A stretch of 25,869 bases of DNA from a virus, in the IMG/VR virus record IMGVR_UViG_3300007538_000158, positions 1-25,869 of that record; one strand, 5' to 3'. Below, piece by piece: positions 4,855 through 13,131 of this stretch (positions within the stretch are counted from its first letter, which is position 1; the number at the start of each line of letters is the position of its first letter). A program made the position numbers and the translations under genes. Below the pieces are notes generated by a model. The model was not told the origin of the DNA, ran no database searches, and saw only the letters and a program-made list of their open reading frames with translations.

Positions 4855-5447
4855 GCCTTGCCCTTTCTAAAGATTGCCGCGATTGCCGCGAACAGATCCG
4901 CCCGGAAACTAGGCGCTCGGGTGACTGGAACGTGATCGGCGGGCGGTGCTAGGCCGTAACCATCGGCAAGCAATGCGGCCTCATATGCGACCGCGATTTC
5001 CGCGATTTCCGCAGCCTTATCCGTGCCGTTGATAACCCGCCGCGCCGCTTTGTAATTCGACCGCGACAGCGTGATGTAATCGGCAAGTTTTTTGCCCGTG
5101 AACCATCCCTCAAGAGAGCCTAGAACAAGCACCGATGCGCTGATTTCCGGATCAAGCGCGCGGCGGGGGTCAGTGGTTAGATCAACCTTCAACGCCTTGC
5201 CCGCGCGGATATAATTGTCTTTCCACGTCAATTGAGCAAAGCCGCGACCATACCACGGGTAATATCGCAGGTTTTTGCGCCGCCACTCCTCCGAAAGCCA
5301 ATAAGCCTCGACCACTGGTTTCATCGTGCGATTGGTTTCCCAAAACGCAGTCGCAAGCACATAAGCCGCTTGATTGCGCAACAGGTCATGTTTTCGGCAC
5401 TTGGTCAGGATTAACGGGGTAAAGCCTAATTTTAGGTCGGCCTTCAC
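4851..5447 (-). CDS. GH19-family (chitinase-like) endolysin
   Basis: The 198-residue enzyme shows the glycoside hydrolase 19 signature around residues 30-85. There is a likely catalytic glutamate in ATAFWE37TNRTM, then the substrate-groove block YYPWYGRGFAQLTW followed by K-D-N-Y. Members in phages cut the glycan strand of peptidoglycan. There is no signal peptide or SAR segment, so a holin is needed for release. The last 22 residues (FRADLFAAIAAIFRKGKA end) form a plausible positively charged amphipathic helix. The start is GTG at 5447 with a GAGG ribosome-binding site, overlapping the preceding stop. Confidence 0.85.
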   Translation of the reverse strand: MKADLKLGFTPLILTKCRKHDLLRNQAAYVLATAFWETNRTMKPVVEAYWLSEEWRRKNLRYYPWYGRGFAQLTWKDNYIRAGKALKVDLTTDPRRALDPEISASVLVLGSLEGWFTGKKLADYITLSRSNYKAARRVINGTDKAAEIAEIAVAYEAALLADGYGLAPPADHVPVTRAPSFRADLFAAIAAIFRKGKA

Positions 5448-5677
5448 TGTTTCACCTCGCGCAATAGCGACTTAATGTCGGCGCGGATTTCCGAAAGCAT
5501 CTTGTTGCTCTCATCGCGCGCCTCGCGGTGCGCCGCCATATCCTCTTGACGCTGCGCCCATACCCGCCGCAAATCCGCTTTGTTGGCAAGCATCATTGCC
5601 TCAAGCCGTACCAGCCAGACCACCGCCGCGATAAACGCCGCAACGATTGCCCAAAAGTCCCTGATTATTTCAGCCAT
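5444..5677 (-). CDS. Membrane-anchored coiled-coil protein, candidate holin or holin-associated protein
   Basis: The 77-residue product has one membrane segment near the N-terminus (about residues 6-24, RDFWAIVAAFIAAVVWLV). A charged helix of about 50 residues follows with heptad-like spacing (ADLRRVWAQRQEDMAAHREARDESNKMLSEIRADIKSLL). This resembles the XhlA-type lysis-associated proteins in reverse order. It is the first gene of the lysis cassette and overlaps the endolysin start by GTGA. It may form or regulate the membrane lesion (inference). Confidence 0.55.
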   Translation of the reverse strand: MAEIIRDFWAIVAAFIAAVVWLVRLEAMMLANKADLRRVWAQRQEDMAAHREARDESNKMLSEIRADIKSLLREVKQ

Positions 5678-5718
5678 TGCAGAATCACCCCGCGCTGTGT
5701 CTTGAGTGCATTAGCCAT
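5665..5718 (-). CDS. Possible 17-residue leader peptide ahead of the lysis cassette
   Basis: A tiny frame MANALKTQRGVILQWLK starts at ATG 5718 with GGA eight bases upstream. It ends ten codons... about ten bases into the next gene, overlapping its ATG at 5677. The next gene has only a weak ribosome-binding site, so ribosomes leaving this frame could re-initiate there. The frame is too short to judge by composition, so it may be chance. Confidence 0.2.
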   Translation of the reverse strand: MANALKTQRGVILQWLK

Positions 5719-5743
5719 GCCATTTCCTACTCTGGTGTGGTCA

Positions 5744-5777
5744 GCATCGGGCCTTGGGTTGCTGCCCTGCCCGATGC
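5744..5777 (-). other. 9-bp hairpin between tail fibre and lysis genes
   Basis: GCATCGGGC (5744-5752) pairs perfectly with GCCCGATGC (5769-5777) around a 16-base loop. It lies 40 bases after the tail-fibre stop and about 25 bases ahead of the possible leader peptide. No T-tract follows on the minus strand. It is therefore more likely an attenuator, processing site or 3'-end stabiliser than a full terminator, and lysis genes must still be read from upstream or from an unseen promoter. Apart from this hairpin and the leader peptide, 5678-5816 holds nothing I can recognise. Confidence 0.45.
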
Positions 5778-5816
5778 GCCTGTTATTTTTGCAATAAATC
5801 GTTAATCTGGGATGGA

Positions 5817-7766
5817 CTAAGTTCTAGCAACGATAGGGTAAATTGCCCAAGCCGTTGTTGCTGCTCTGTCCGCAGGAACGATTGTTTCGCCGCCAGTTAT
5901 ATTGTTGTCGGCTGTCCTGCCGGAATTTCCAGCACCCTCCAAATAAGGGTTTTTCAATACCTTTTCAGTCCCAGCAATAGACCAATATTGAGTGCCGGAA
6001 ACGGTTGTGCCTGTGCCGCTGGTGTTGGTATGCCCCACAAAGAAAGTCTGACCGGCTGGGATTACCACAGGGGCATCGAATGTTACTGTGTTTAGGCTGG
6101 CCGTGAAGGAATGCGATTTGCGGGCAACCGGTGACTCAAGTGTGGTGTTCACCCCACCCACAATAGCGTTACAATGGGAAACAATAACCTCGCCCACAGC
6201 GGCTGTGCCAGAATAAACTTTAACACCCGTTAACGTAACGTCCGTTATGGCTGTGTAGTACATGCCCTTAGTGGCAAAAGCCGACCCCGAACTTAAAGGA
6301 GCCGATGCAGTTAGGTTGGAGGCTATAGCGGCCTCGAAAGTCGCGTCTTCCCACTTGTTTTTAAAGTATGCGTTAAGGTCATCAACCGAAGCATCCGACA
6401 ACGCCTCGCCATAAAGTACGACTTCACCTATCGCGCCATTAAACACGTCTGTTAAATCGTTGGTTCGGCGGGTTGACCCTAACGAGATGGTATCTATCGC
6501 CGTCATCACACCAACATTTGACGCAGACGCGGTCAATGCTCTCTGGCCATTGATCCACATATCTATCGTGGTGCCATTATCTCGCACGACTACATAAGCC
6601 GCTTCAGCTTCATTCGCGATAAACCCCTTGGCGCTGTCCGTTATAACGCTGGTGCCTGCGCCGTCTACCTTGCGATAACCCGCCAGATTATCGAACGCAC
6701 GCAATCTTAGGCACGGGTTTGCATTAGTGGACGAGCTAAGGGCGACAATGGCGAGTTGCTCGGAGCGCCAGCCGACATCAGCTTGAAAAACCGCCGCAAT
6801 TGTGTGCGGTTTGTCTTCTGTCGCGAACCCAGAAAGACCCGTTGCGCTTATTGAAGACTGCCCTGTATCCCAATCGGCGGCAAGCAATCCGTTGATGGTC
6901 CTGCCAGTTTTGGGCCAACTGCTATTGATGCTAGAATTTAAATCTAGTGCGCCCGCTTGGTCTGGAATTACGATAATATTTGCGCCGGAAACAGTATAAT
7001 CCCCAAGGGAAAGGTCATAGTGGTGCATTGCCCCCGCTGGCATTTGGGTCACAACCTGCCCAACTGGATAGAACCCAATAGGCACAGCGCAGACAAATGT
7101 TGAATTGCTGAAGTTCATATTGATGCGCGTCTTTGCCGAATATAGAGCAACGAAAGGATATATTGCACCCGCTGGCGCAAGGGTGCCGACCGCCGCCGCC
7201 GCATTTAATGCAGCGCAATTTTTGAATAAGAACACCTCGCCAGCGCCGTTGATCGCAACGCCTGCGGTGTCGCTCCGCGCCAATGCCCCGCCATCGCCCA
7301 AATCAAGAATTGTTGCGCTGTTCTGCCGAATTGTCCCGTCCGACCACCATGCGATTTCTGTGGCCCTATCGCCGGGGATGCCGTTTAACGGCAAGGCAAG
7401 CGTGGCAATGCCGACCGCGAAAGTCGCGTTTTTAGGCGTGGCCTGCTGAATCTCATATTCCCAATATTCATTTCCAGAAATAGCGGTCGCGATATAGGCA
7501 ACGCCGAAGGTTGCCGGGTCGTTTGTGGTCCTGATCGCGGTTTGCCCGCTATCCGCTACCTCAATTCTTGTCGGTGAAGTATAACTTGGATCAATGCCCG
7601 GCTCTGGGTTGCTCGTTTCGGGGTCTGTTGGTGTTCCTGTCGGCGGGGTAGGGTCGCCCGCCGGAGGTAAAACAGGCGTGTCTCCGACAGGCTCAACATA
7701 TGGCGGCGCTAGGGACGCGACCGCGCCGAATGAAGGCAGGCCAACGCCCGAATTGAGCCAGCCCAT
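5817..7766 (-). CDS. Tail fibre / receptor-binding protein with SPRY-like and LamG-like domains
   Basis: The 649-residue product starts at ATG 7766, overlapping the upstream stop; a longer frame to 7835 runs inside the preceding gene. Residues 1-20 may attach to the virion. Residues 20-60 are a Pro/Thr-rich hinge (PPYVEP...PVLPPAG...PPTGTPTDPE). Residues 66-232 resemble a SPRY domain (YWEYEIQQA, FAVGIATLAL, AWWSDGTIRQN). Residues about 265-470 look like a concanavalin/LamG-type sandwich ending in IGEVVLYGEALSDASVDDLNAYF. The rest is beta-rich. Both domain types bind glycans or proteins, so host recognition is the likely job. It is the last tail gene before lysis. Confidence 0.75.
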   Translation of the reverse strand: MGWLNSGVGLPSFGAVASLAPPYVEPVGDTPVLPPAGDPTPPTGTPTDPETSNPEPGIDPSYTSPTRIEVADSGQTAIRTTNDPATFGVAYIATAISGNEYWEYEIQQATPKNATFAVGIATLALPLNGIPGDRATEIAWWSDGTIRQNSATILDLGDGGALARSDTAGVAINGAGEVFLFKNCAALNAAAAVGTLAPAGAIYPFVALYSAKTRINMNFSNSTFVCAVPIGFYPVGQVVTQMPAGAMHHYDLSLGDYTVSGANIIVIPDQAGALDLNSSINSSWPKTGRTINGLLAADWDTGQSSISATGLSGFATEDKPHTIAAVFQADVGWRSEQLAIVALSSSTNANPCLRLRAFDNLAGYRKVDGAGTSVITDSAKGFIANEAEAAYVVVRDNGTTIDMWINGQRALTASASNVGVMTAIDTISLGSTRRTNDLTDVFNGAIGEVVLYGEALSDASVDDLNAYFKNKWEDATFEAAIASNLTASAPLSSGSAFATKGMYYTAITDVTLTGVKVYSGTAAVGEVIVSHCNAIVGGVNTTLESPVARKSHSFTASLNTVTFDAPVVIPAGQTFFVGHTNTSGTGTTVSGTQYWSIAGTEKVLKNPYLEGAGNSGRTADNNITGGETIVPADRAATTAWAIYPIVART

Positions 7767-8029
7767 CAGGACACCGTAAAGGCGTGAATGCCCGTTGCTG
7801 TGGTGCCTGTTGACAAAACCCGCTTGGCCCCGCAAGTCAGTGTAAAGTTATCCGGCACGGTCACTGTGCGGGTGTTGCCGTCAGCGCTGACAAACACCAC
7901 CACGCCGCCGACCGTGATATAAAGCGCAATCGCCATTTTCGCCAAATCGGCGGAATCGGAAGGGGTGACGGGGATCAGGTCAGACGCAGGCCCGCCAAGG
8001 CCAACGCGGCCCGCAAATGGATTAGACAT
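7766..8029 (-). CDS. Spike base protein of the Rcc01079 type
   Basis: The 87-residue product starts at ATG 8029 (MSNPFAGRVGLGGPAS). The frame upstream to 8137 lies in the preceding gene and reads as non-phage-like sequence, so it was dropped. The pattern P-A-S-x-L-I-P-V-T-P-S-D-S, then a beta-rich half (ALYITVGGVVVFVSAD, TVPDNFTL, VLSTGTTATGI), matches my memory of the small spike base proteins named after the Rhodobacter capsulatus gene transfer agent gene Rcc01079. These sit under the head or tail spikes and mount fibres. Its location between two adhesin genes fits that. Confidence 0.65.
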   Translation of the reverse strand: MSNPFAGRVGLGGPASDLIPVTPSDSADLAKMAIALYITVGGVVVFVSADGNTRTVTVPDNFTLTCGAKRVLSTGTTATGIHAFTVS

Positions 8030-8040
8030 ATTTTTAACTC

Positions 8041-9159
8041 CTATGTGATTTCCCAACACGCCGCGATGCGCGCAACGGTTGCTGTTGCCGTGATTGTTTT
8101 TGTTGAAGCGGTAGGCACGATTTCTTCCGCCGCGCAAAGGCTGGACCCGAAGTTTGAAAAGTAGACGCTGGACAGCCCGCCGAGGGTGTAAGTCACCGCG
8201 CTGGTTCTGACAGAAGCCGCAAGCACAATCGAATTATCTGTTGCAGCAATTGACATATCACCAGCCACACCAACATTTTTAGCATCGGTCAATATCGGCG
8301 TTTGAACCGCCGCGCCGCCGATGTTCCAAGCGATTGCCCGCGAATTGACCTGCGCCGATCCGCCAAGCGTCACCACCACATCGCCGCTTTCACCCGTTGG
8401 CCGTGCGGTCCACATTTCGACAAATTCGGTCGTGCTGCCAGATGTATCCCGCGACCGTGTGGCCAAAACCGCCGCAACCCCGCCGATGGTAACGGCAGAA
8501 AGCGGATTCATTGCAGGCGTCCCGCTAGATGACCGCAAGGCAATTGCCACCGCAATCAGTCGGTTTGTGCGTTCCGGCCCGAAGTGCATCCCCGTGAATG
8601 TCACGGAAGAAACCGCCGAAACGCCCATATATCTTTCGGACCCGGCCAAATAAACATTTGGGAAAGCGACCGGCTGCGCAATGCTGCGCGTCTCGGCATC
8701 CGCCCAGCCTGTTTGCGGCGGCATCACCCACTCCGTTGCCCATGTGCTGCCGTCATCCGATGACTGCACAATGCCGTTAGTAGGTGTCTCTTTTGAATAG
8801 CTTGCGTTGGGCGATGAAAGCGTGATATGGCCCACAATCTCCGAATTGCCGCCGCCGAAATCATAGGAAAGCCACGAGGGTGCAATCTGTGCCGATGCCG
8901 TGGCCCAGAACGCGGCAAGCGAACCGTCGAAACCCTTTGCCGCCTCATAGCCGCCCGTGATGCTGGACGCCGCTGCCGTGCCTGTTCCTGTCAGACTGGC
9001 CCCGCCGCCCGTTTCGCGCAATTCCAGATCACCGACCATTGTATAAGTTGATCCGCCGCCGTTGCTCGGAATGTATAAACGCCAATATTGATGCCCGCCG
9101 GGTGTAAGCCCGCCGCCCATCGGATAGCGCTGCGATGATGTGACCCCAATCAACGGCAT
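8041..9159 (-). CDS. Tail adhesin with N-terminal discoidin (F5/8 type C-like) domain
   Basis: The 372-residue product starts at ATG 9159, which shares TAATG with the upstream stop. Residues about 20-160 look like a galactose-binding, discoidin-type domain: HQYWRLYI, GYEAAKGFDGSLAAFW, PSWLSYDFGGG, VQSSDDGSTW. The C-terminal 200 residues are beta-rich and Ser/Thr/Gly-rich, with immunoglobulin-like repeating strands. Such modules bind cell-surface sugars. Its position among tail-tip genes suggests a receptor-binding or side-fibre role. Confidence 0.7.
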   Translation of the reverse strand: MPLIGVTSSQRYPMGGGLTPGGHQYWRLYIPSNGGGSTYTMVGDLELRETGGGASLTGTGTAAASSITGGYEAAKGFDGSLAAFWATASAQIAPSWLSYDFGGGNSEIVGHITLSSPNASYSKETPTNGIVQSSDDGSTWATEWVMPPQTGWADAETRSIAQPVAFPNVYLAGSERYMGVSAVSSVTFTGMHFGPERTNRLIAVAIALRSSSGTPAMNPLSAVTIGGVAAVLATRSRDTSGSTTEFVEMWTARPTGESGDVVVTLGGSAQVNSRAIAWNIGGAAVQTPILTDAKNVGVAGDMSIAATDNSIVLAASVRTSAVTYTLGGLSSVYFSNFGSSLCAAEEIVPTASTKTITATATVARIAACWEIT

Positions 9160-9875
9160 TACGGCGTTACCGCCAACAGGCCGAACATATCCCATTCGTT
9201 TGCCGCGACCTTTTTGACCGTAACCACAGCTCCAACGTCCGCCGTTTCGGCATCAAAGCCGGTCGGCCCGTTGATCGTAACACCCACGGCCCCGGCGATT
9301 GTAACCGCCGCCGCGCCGTTTTGCCGGAAGTGGAACTCGGACCCTACAGGATAATCCGCCGTTGCGTCCAAGGGGATCGTCACAGCGCAGCCCGCCGCGT
9401 TTGTGCAGCGATGATAGGCAAACACCGCCGAGGGTGTGTGTGTGGTCCCTGTGACCGCCACAACGGCGCTGCGCGGCTCTTGGAATGTCAATTGATACGC
9501 GGCAAGGCCCGCCGTTAGGTGCGCCGCATCAAACACCGCTGGCGATGTGTGGTCATGCAGGACAAGATAAAGCCCATCGCCAGCCACGTTGACCAGATCA
9601 CTTGCGGCGTAGGCGGTTGATGCCGCCCAATTGCCACGCCAGCGAAAGGCCGTGCGGGGAACGGCAAACGGCCCAAACACTCGCGCATCGGTTAGCGTGA
9701 TGGTCAACTGCGTGCCGACCAGCGTTATATTGTCAATTTCTGCCGGTGCTGGTCCATCGCCCAAGGCGTCAACATCCGTCCGCAGGGTGTGAAAGTTCAC
9801 ATCAACCTCGGCTGCGGTCAGGTTGCCACCCTTGCCCGCGCCCCAAGCGCCCGCAGTTCTATAGATTATTGCCAT
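9159..9875 (-). CDS. Tail-tip protein with carbohydrate-binding-like insert
   Basis: The 238-residue product opens with IYRTAGAWGAGKGGNLTAAEVDVNFHTL. That N-terminus is seen on many proteobacterial phage tail proteins and is thought to seat them on the tail. Residues 75-115 (FRWRGNWAASTAYAASDLV, GLYLVLHDHTS) resemble the aromatic sheet of CBM5/12-like modules. The C-terminal third (FHFRQNGAAAVTIAGAVGVTINGPTG) is a beta-roll pattern common in fibre proteins. It is ahead of the discoidin protein and probably forms part of the same adhesion device. Confidence 0.65.
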   Translation of the reverse strand: MAIIYRTAGAWGAGKGGNLTAAEVDVNFHTLRTDVDALGDGPAPAEIDNITLVGTQLTITLTDARVFGPFAVPRTAFRWRGNWAASTAYAASDLVNVAGDGLYLVLHDHTSPAVFDAAHLTAGLAAYQLTFQEPRSAVVAVTGTTHTPSAVFAYHRCTNAAGCAVTIPLDATADYPVGSEFHFRQNGAAAVTIAGAVGVTINGPTGFDAETADVGAVVTVKKVAANEWDMFGLLAVTP

Positions 9876-9877
9876 TT

Positions 9878-10507
9878 TTATACCTCAAGGAAAACTGCCG
9901 TGTCTGCCGTTGTGCCGATACGCCAAGTGTGTGTGCCGCTCTCGTAATTGAATATTTTTGTGAAACCGAAAGTTGATTGGGTACTGGCCCCAGAGACTGC
10001 CCACTTGGAAGACCTGTAAGCCGTTGAAGGCTCTATGGTCAGCTTTTTGCCTCTAAATATATCAATCGTGATTTCGACATAAGAGTCCCTGCCGTCACCC
10101 GAAAACGGACACTCAAGATCAACGTGAAGCGCGGCGGGGTGTTCTTTCGTTGCAAGGCCCAGATTATACCAGACATCGCGAACTATTCGCACGGATGAAC
10201 TCGTGAAAGGCGTGTCATACCAACTAGCGCTATCACTAGCCGACATTTCCCCCCAAATTCTTGGCTTTTCGCCGTCAATGTGGACGGCTGGGCCGAAAGT
10301 TAATGTAGAAGAAGGGACCAACAAGGGGCCAACGCGCGGCTGTACCATTTTGATAGCGGGTTGCCACTGTGCGCCAGTCTCACCGCCAACAGACCCATCA
10401 GATAGATTTGTATACCAGTAATATCTCCAAGATAAGCGAACCACATCACTAAGCGCGGGGGGCCATTGCGCCGCCGTTATATTCTGGAAATGGTCCAACC
10501 TAATCAT
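9878..10507 (-). CDS. Putative tail-tip protein of unknown family
   Basis: The 209-residue product starts at ATG 10507 (MIRLDHFQNI), overlapping the previous stop by eight bases. An earlier ATG at 10528 would add seven residues inside the upstream gene. It is aromatic-rich and beta-rich (RLSWRYYWYTNLSDG, VEITIDIFRGKKLTI, HTWRIGTTADTAVFLEV) with no motif I can name. Its coding has more AT-ending codons than its neighbours, as is usual for host-range genes that exchange between phages. A structural tail role is inferred from position only. Confidence 0.5.
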   Translation of the reverse strand: MIRLDHFQNITAAQWPPALSDVVRLSWRYYWYTNLSDGSVGGETGAQWQPAIKMVQPRVGPLLVPSSTLTFGPAVHIDGEKPRIWGEMSASDSASWYDTPFTSSSVRIVRDVWYNLGLATKEHPAALHVDLECPFSGDGRDSYVEITIDIFRGKKLTIEPSTAYRSSKWAVSGASTQSTFGFTKIFNYESGTHTWRIGTTADTAVFLEV

Positions 10508-10982
10508 AATTTGCCCCGGTGCCTTCATGGTCTAGGGTGAACTTCCAAGCCTCACCGTCCGGCCCGCGAAATGTGATTGCATCAATGCGCTCGACATCAA
10601 CCCACATCGTCCTGTCTTCGGGGTCAGGGAACTCCTCAACCTCGGCGGGATTGTAAACGCGGATAGTTGTGGTTTGCCGCGATGTTTCCGGCAATTCCAT
10701 GCTTGGGGAGTAGTCAAAAATAGACCCCTCTTGCTCCAAGTATGTGACCCTGTTCGCCATTTGCCCTAAGAGAGAATTGGCATTTGAAGCCGTAGGGGAT
10801 ACGGCAACGACCAGCGGGTTCTCCAACTGCATTGCCGGGCTGATAAATCGGCTCGGCAAGCCCCATGCGACATATGCGGGCAGCAAGTCCTCTAAGTCGG
10901 ACAGCGGGGCCGGAACATACTGGACAAAAGCCGCGCTTTCAATCCGCGTAAATGGCCTGACTAGGGATTCAATTGACATCAT
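10500..10982 (-). CDS. Putative distal tail protein, unknown family
   Basis: The 160-residue product begins MMSIESLVRPF and overlaps the hub-like gene stop (ATGATG at 10982-10977). It is acidic in the second half (NPAEVEEFPDPEDRTMWVDVERID) and ends in a short hydrophilic tail. No signal peptide, membrane segment or catalytic motif is visible. The context, between the hub-like protein and the adhesins, suggests an adaptor linking tail tip to fibres (inference). Confidence 0.5.
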   Translation of the reverse strand: MMSIESLVRPFTRIESAAFVQYVPAPLSDLEDLLPAYVAWGLPSRFISPAMQLENPLVVAVSPTASNANSLLGQMANRVTYLEQEGSIFDYSPSMELPETSRQTTTIRVYNPAEVEEFPDPEDRTMWVDVERIDAITFRGPDGEAWKFTLDHEGTGANYD

Positions 10983-12706
10983 GCAGCCCCTAGATCAATG
11001 GTTTTCGGAATGGCCAGCGCAGACATTACAAGGGGGTAATCGGTCGCGAATGAAAGGCCAGCAAGCGGCTGCAAGTTTAGCTGCACAACTGTCGGGACCG
11101 TGTTTAGCGTGGCAATAGCTGTTTCTGCATCGGCCATTGGGCTTTGAAGTATGCTTTCCTGATCGGTCTGACCGTTTAGGACCACGCAGGAAAGCACCGC
11201 TTGCGCTGCGTTGTAGCTGTCAAAGTTCACCCCATCATCCGCCACGTTGACCGCGCCGAAATTGCCAAAGGCTAGATCCCCTGTTGCAAGCATTTCATCG
11301 CCGCCACTAAAGGCTTGCCAGCCTGTTTCAGCGTAACCGTCAGCGACATAGCAAGGCACCCCCACAGCGGCGCTTACCGTGCCGCCCGTGCCGATTGTGC
11401 AGCCTATTGTAACCGACCCTTGCAGCGCCCCATCATCGCCGGACAGCCCGAAGTTGTAGGCAATAACCTTGCCCGTTGCTGTGCCGCCCGGTATGCGCGC
11501 ATCTGCCAGCGTTGCCGACTTGCGACAGGAAAGACCGATTGCGGTTTGAAATGGGATTTGCGCGAATACCTCAACCGCCCGCGCCTGCGCGATAAGCCGC
11601 GCCCGCGCCACAAGCATCATATAGCGCAAACTTTCCGCGCCTCGGTCGGTCTGGAAGTATGACCGCCGCCCCAAGTCACCGATGGGCAAAACCCCGTCAA
11701 TTGCATCCGCAGCCGCCGAACTCACAAAATCAATCTGGATCTGGTCCTCGTCGTCGTCGTCCGCAATCAATTCTTGCAGCCCGCCGTTGATTGTGAATGT
11801 GACGTTTTCGGCACGGTCGCGCGATGCAACATAATCGCAAAGCATCTTGGGTTGGATCACATAAAGCGGAAAGTAAGCGCGGCTGTACAGGTCTGTATTT
11901 GCAATGATGCCGCGCGGGGTGACTGTCACCCCATCAACGCGGGGAATATCCAAACTGCCAACCGTCCAGCCCGCGCCAATCTTGCGGCCCGTGGTCGGCC
12001 AATCCCGTAAAAGCCCCTCACCCGTGTAGCTTGAAACGCGGTTTAAAAGCGTGGTGCCAGCCAGCCCGAAGGCGTCCGAAATCTTGCGGCTCACATCAAC
12101 CGACCCGACCGCCTCTTGCTTCCAAGTCATTGAAGCGTTGACAACCACGCGCCGCGCGGGAATTTCCGTGTACCGCATGGCCAAACTGTCGCGGTAAAAC
12201 GTGCCGCCAATATCAACCGTTCCATCCTCACCCGCGACAATATCCGAAACTGTCACCGCAAGGCTGGTGCGGTCGATATGGTAAAGCGCTGTGCGTGCCT
12301 CAAGCGCCACGTCAGCATCCGCGCGGCGGGCCGGTGCAAGCCAGACAGGATCGAACCACGGCAACACCCGCAGCCCATCCGCAACGGCTTCCTTTGCCGC
12401 GATATACTGCGGAGGCTTTGCTACGAAAGTCAGTGTGACCAGTTCCGCCGCGCTGTTTTCTGGCGCTCCAACCAGCCGCCCAAAAAATAGAGGGGTAACG
12501 GTCGTTCCATCGTCATAGGCAAGCCATGCCCACCGCTTGCGCGCGACCGATAAAAGGCCCGTGCGAGGGTTGACAATTTCAACAACCATTGACGCAAAGT
12601 CGCCTTCTGCGTGATCGACCGAAAACGAAAACACGCTTTCATCCACTCGCTCGAAGGCTTCCAAGAATGTGGTGTCGGTTGCGTCAACCCATGCGAAATA
12701 GATCAT
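10979..12706 (-). CDS. Tail hub / baseplate-like protein
   Basis: This 575-residue protein lies two genes downstream of the tape measure, where siphophages encode their hub. Its start is ATG 12706 with a good GAGGAA ribosome-binding site. N-terminal residues 1-110 (IYFAWVDATDTTF...FSVDHAEGDFASMVVEIVNPRTGL, FFGRLVGAPE) resemble the first domain of hub proteins of the gp27/gpD type. The middle has an acidic DDDDED run near residue 315 that may bind a metal ion. No lytic or cleavage domain is seen. The C-terminal region is beta-rich. Assignment rests on position and the first domain. Confidence 0.6.
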   Translation of the reverse strand: MIYFAWVDATDTTFLEAFERVDESVFSFSVDHAEGDFASMVVEIVNPRTGLLSVARKRWAWLAYDDGTTVTPLFFGRLVGAPENSAAELVTLTFVAKPPQYIAAKEAVADGLRVLPWFDPVWLAPARRADADVALEARTALYHIDRTSLAVTVSDIVAGEDGTVDIGGTFYRDSLAMRYTEIPARRVVVNASMTWKQEAVGSVDVSRKISDAFGLAGTTLLNRVSSYTGEGLLRDWPTTGRKIGAGWTVGSLDIPRVDGVTVTPRGIIANTDLYSRAYFPLYVIQPKMLCDYVASRDRAENVTFTINGGLQELIADDDDEDQIQIDFVSSAAADAIDGVLPIGDLGRRSYFQTDRGAESLRYMMLVARARLIAQARAVEVFAQIPFQTAIGLSCRKSATLADARIPGGTATGKVIAYNFGLSGDDGALQGSVTIGCTIGTGGTVSAAVGVPCYVADGYAETGWQAFSGGDEMLATGDLAFGNFGAVNVADDGVNFDSYNAAQAVLSCVVLNGQTDQESILQSPMADAETAIATLNTVPTVVQLNLQPLAGLSFATDYPLVMSALAIPKTIDLGAA

Positions 12707-13131
12707 ATTTCCTCAAGTTCCAACGTCCAGCCCAAAGCCGCCTCGGTTTCGGTCAACGCCTGCGCAACTGAAACAATCCGCATTTGCAAGCGGGGCCGGT
12801 AAAATGTGAACGTACCGTCAACGCGCGATGAATCCGGGACGACAGGCCGCGCTGGCGTTCCCCCAGTTGTCAGATAAGCCAATTCAGTTACGCAATCGAC
12901 CTGCACAGCCTGCCCCGGCCACACCCCATCTATCGCCGGGACATTCATATCCGTGCAGGATATGGTTGATGTGTATTTGCGAAACTCTGGCGCGGAAATG
13001 TCCACCAAGTCGCCATTGACTGTGCGGCGCATGGCCGAGGCTTGGCCGATCACCTCAAGCGATTGCTCGACCCCGCGCGCTGCGTATGGCGTCAAAAAGT
13101 CGCCGCTGATAACCAATAGTGTCTCGGTCAT
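12703..13131 (-). CDS. Distal-tail-like protein between tape measure and hub
   Basis: The 142-residue product starts at ATG 13131 (MTETLLVISGDF), overlapping the tape-measure stop (ATGA). An in-frame start at 13143 lies inside the upstream gene. It has beta strands and a proline-rich middle (PAIDGVWPGQAVQVDCVTE, TPARPVVPD), and ends TLELEEI. It sits in the place of the distal tail protein that joins tube to hub. No conserved motif confirms this. Confidence 0.55.
   Translation of the reverse strand: MTETLLVISGDFLTPYAARGVEQSLEVIGQASAMRRTVNGDLVDISAPEFRKYTSTISCTDMNVPAIDGVWPGQAVQVDCVTELAYLTTGGTPARPVVPDSSRVDGTFTFYRPRLQMRIVSVAQALTETEAALGWTLELEEI

Noticed and set aside
8030-8137. N-terminal extension of the spike base protein
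   Set aside because: The extension reads as basic, low-hydrophobicity sequence unlike the family and lies entirely within the preceding gene; ATG 8029 matches the family N-terminus.
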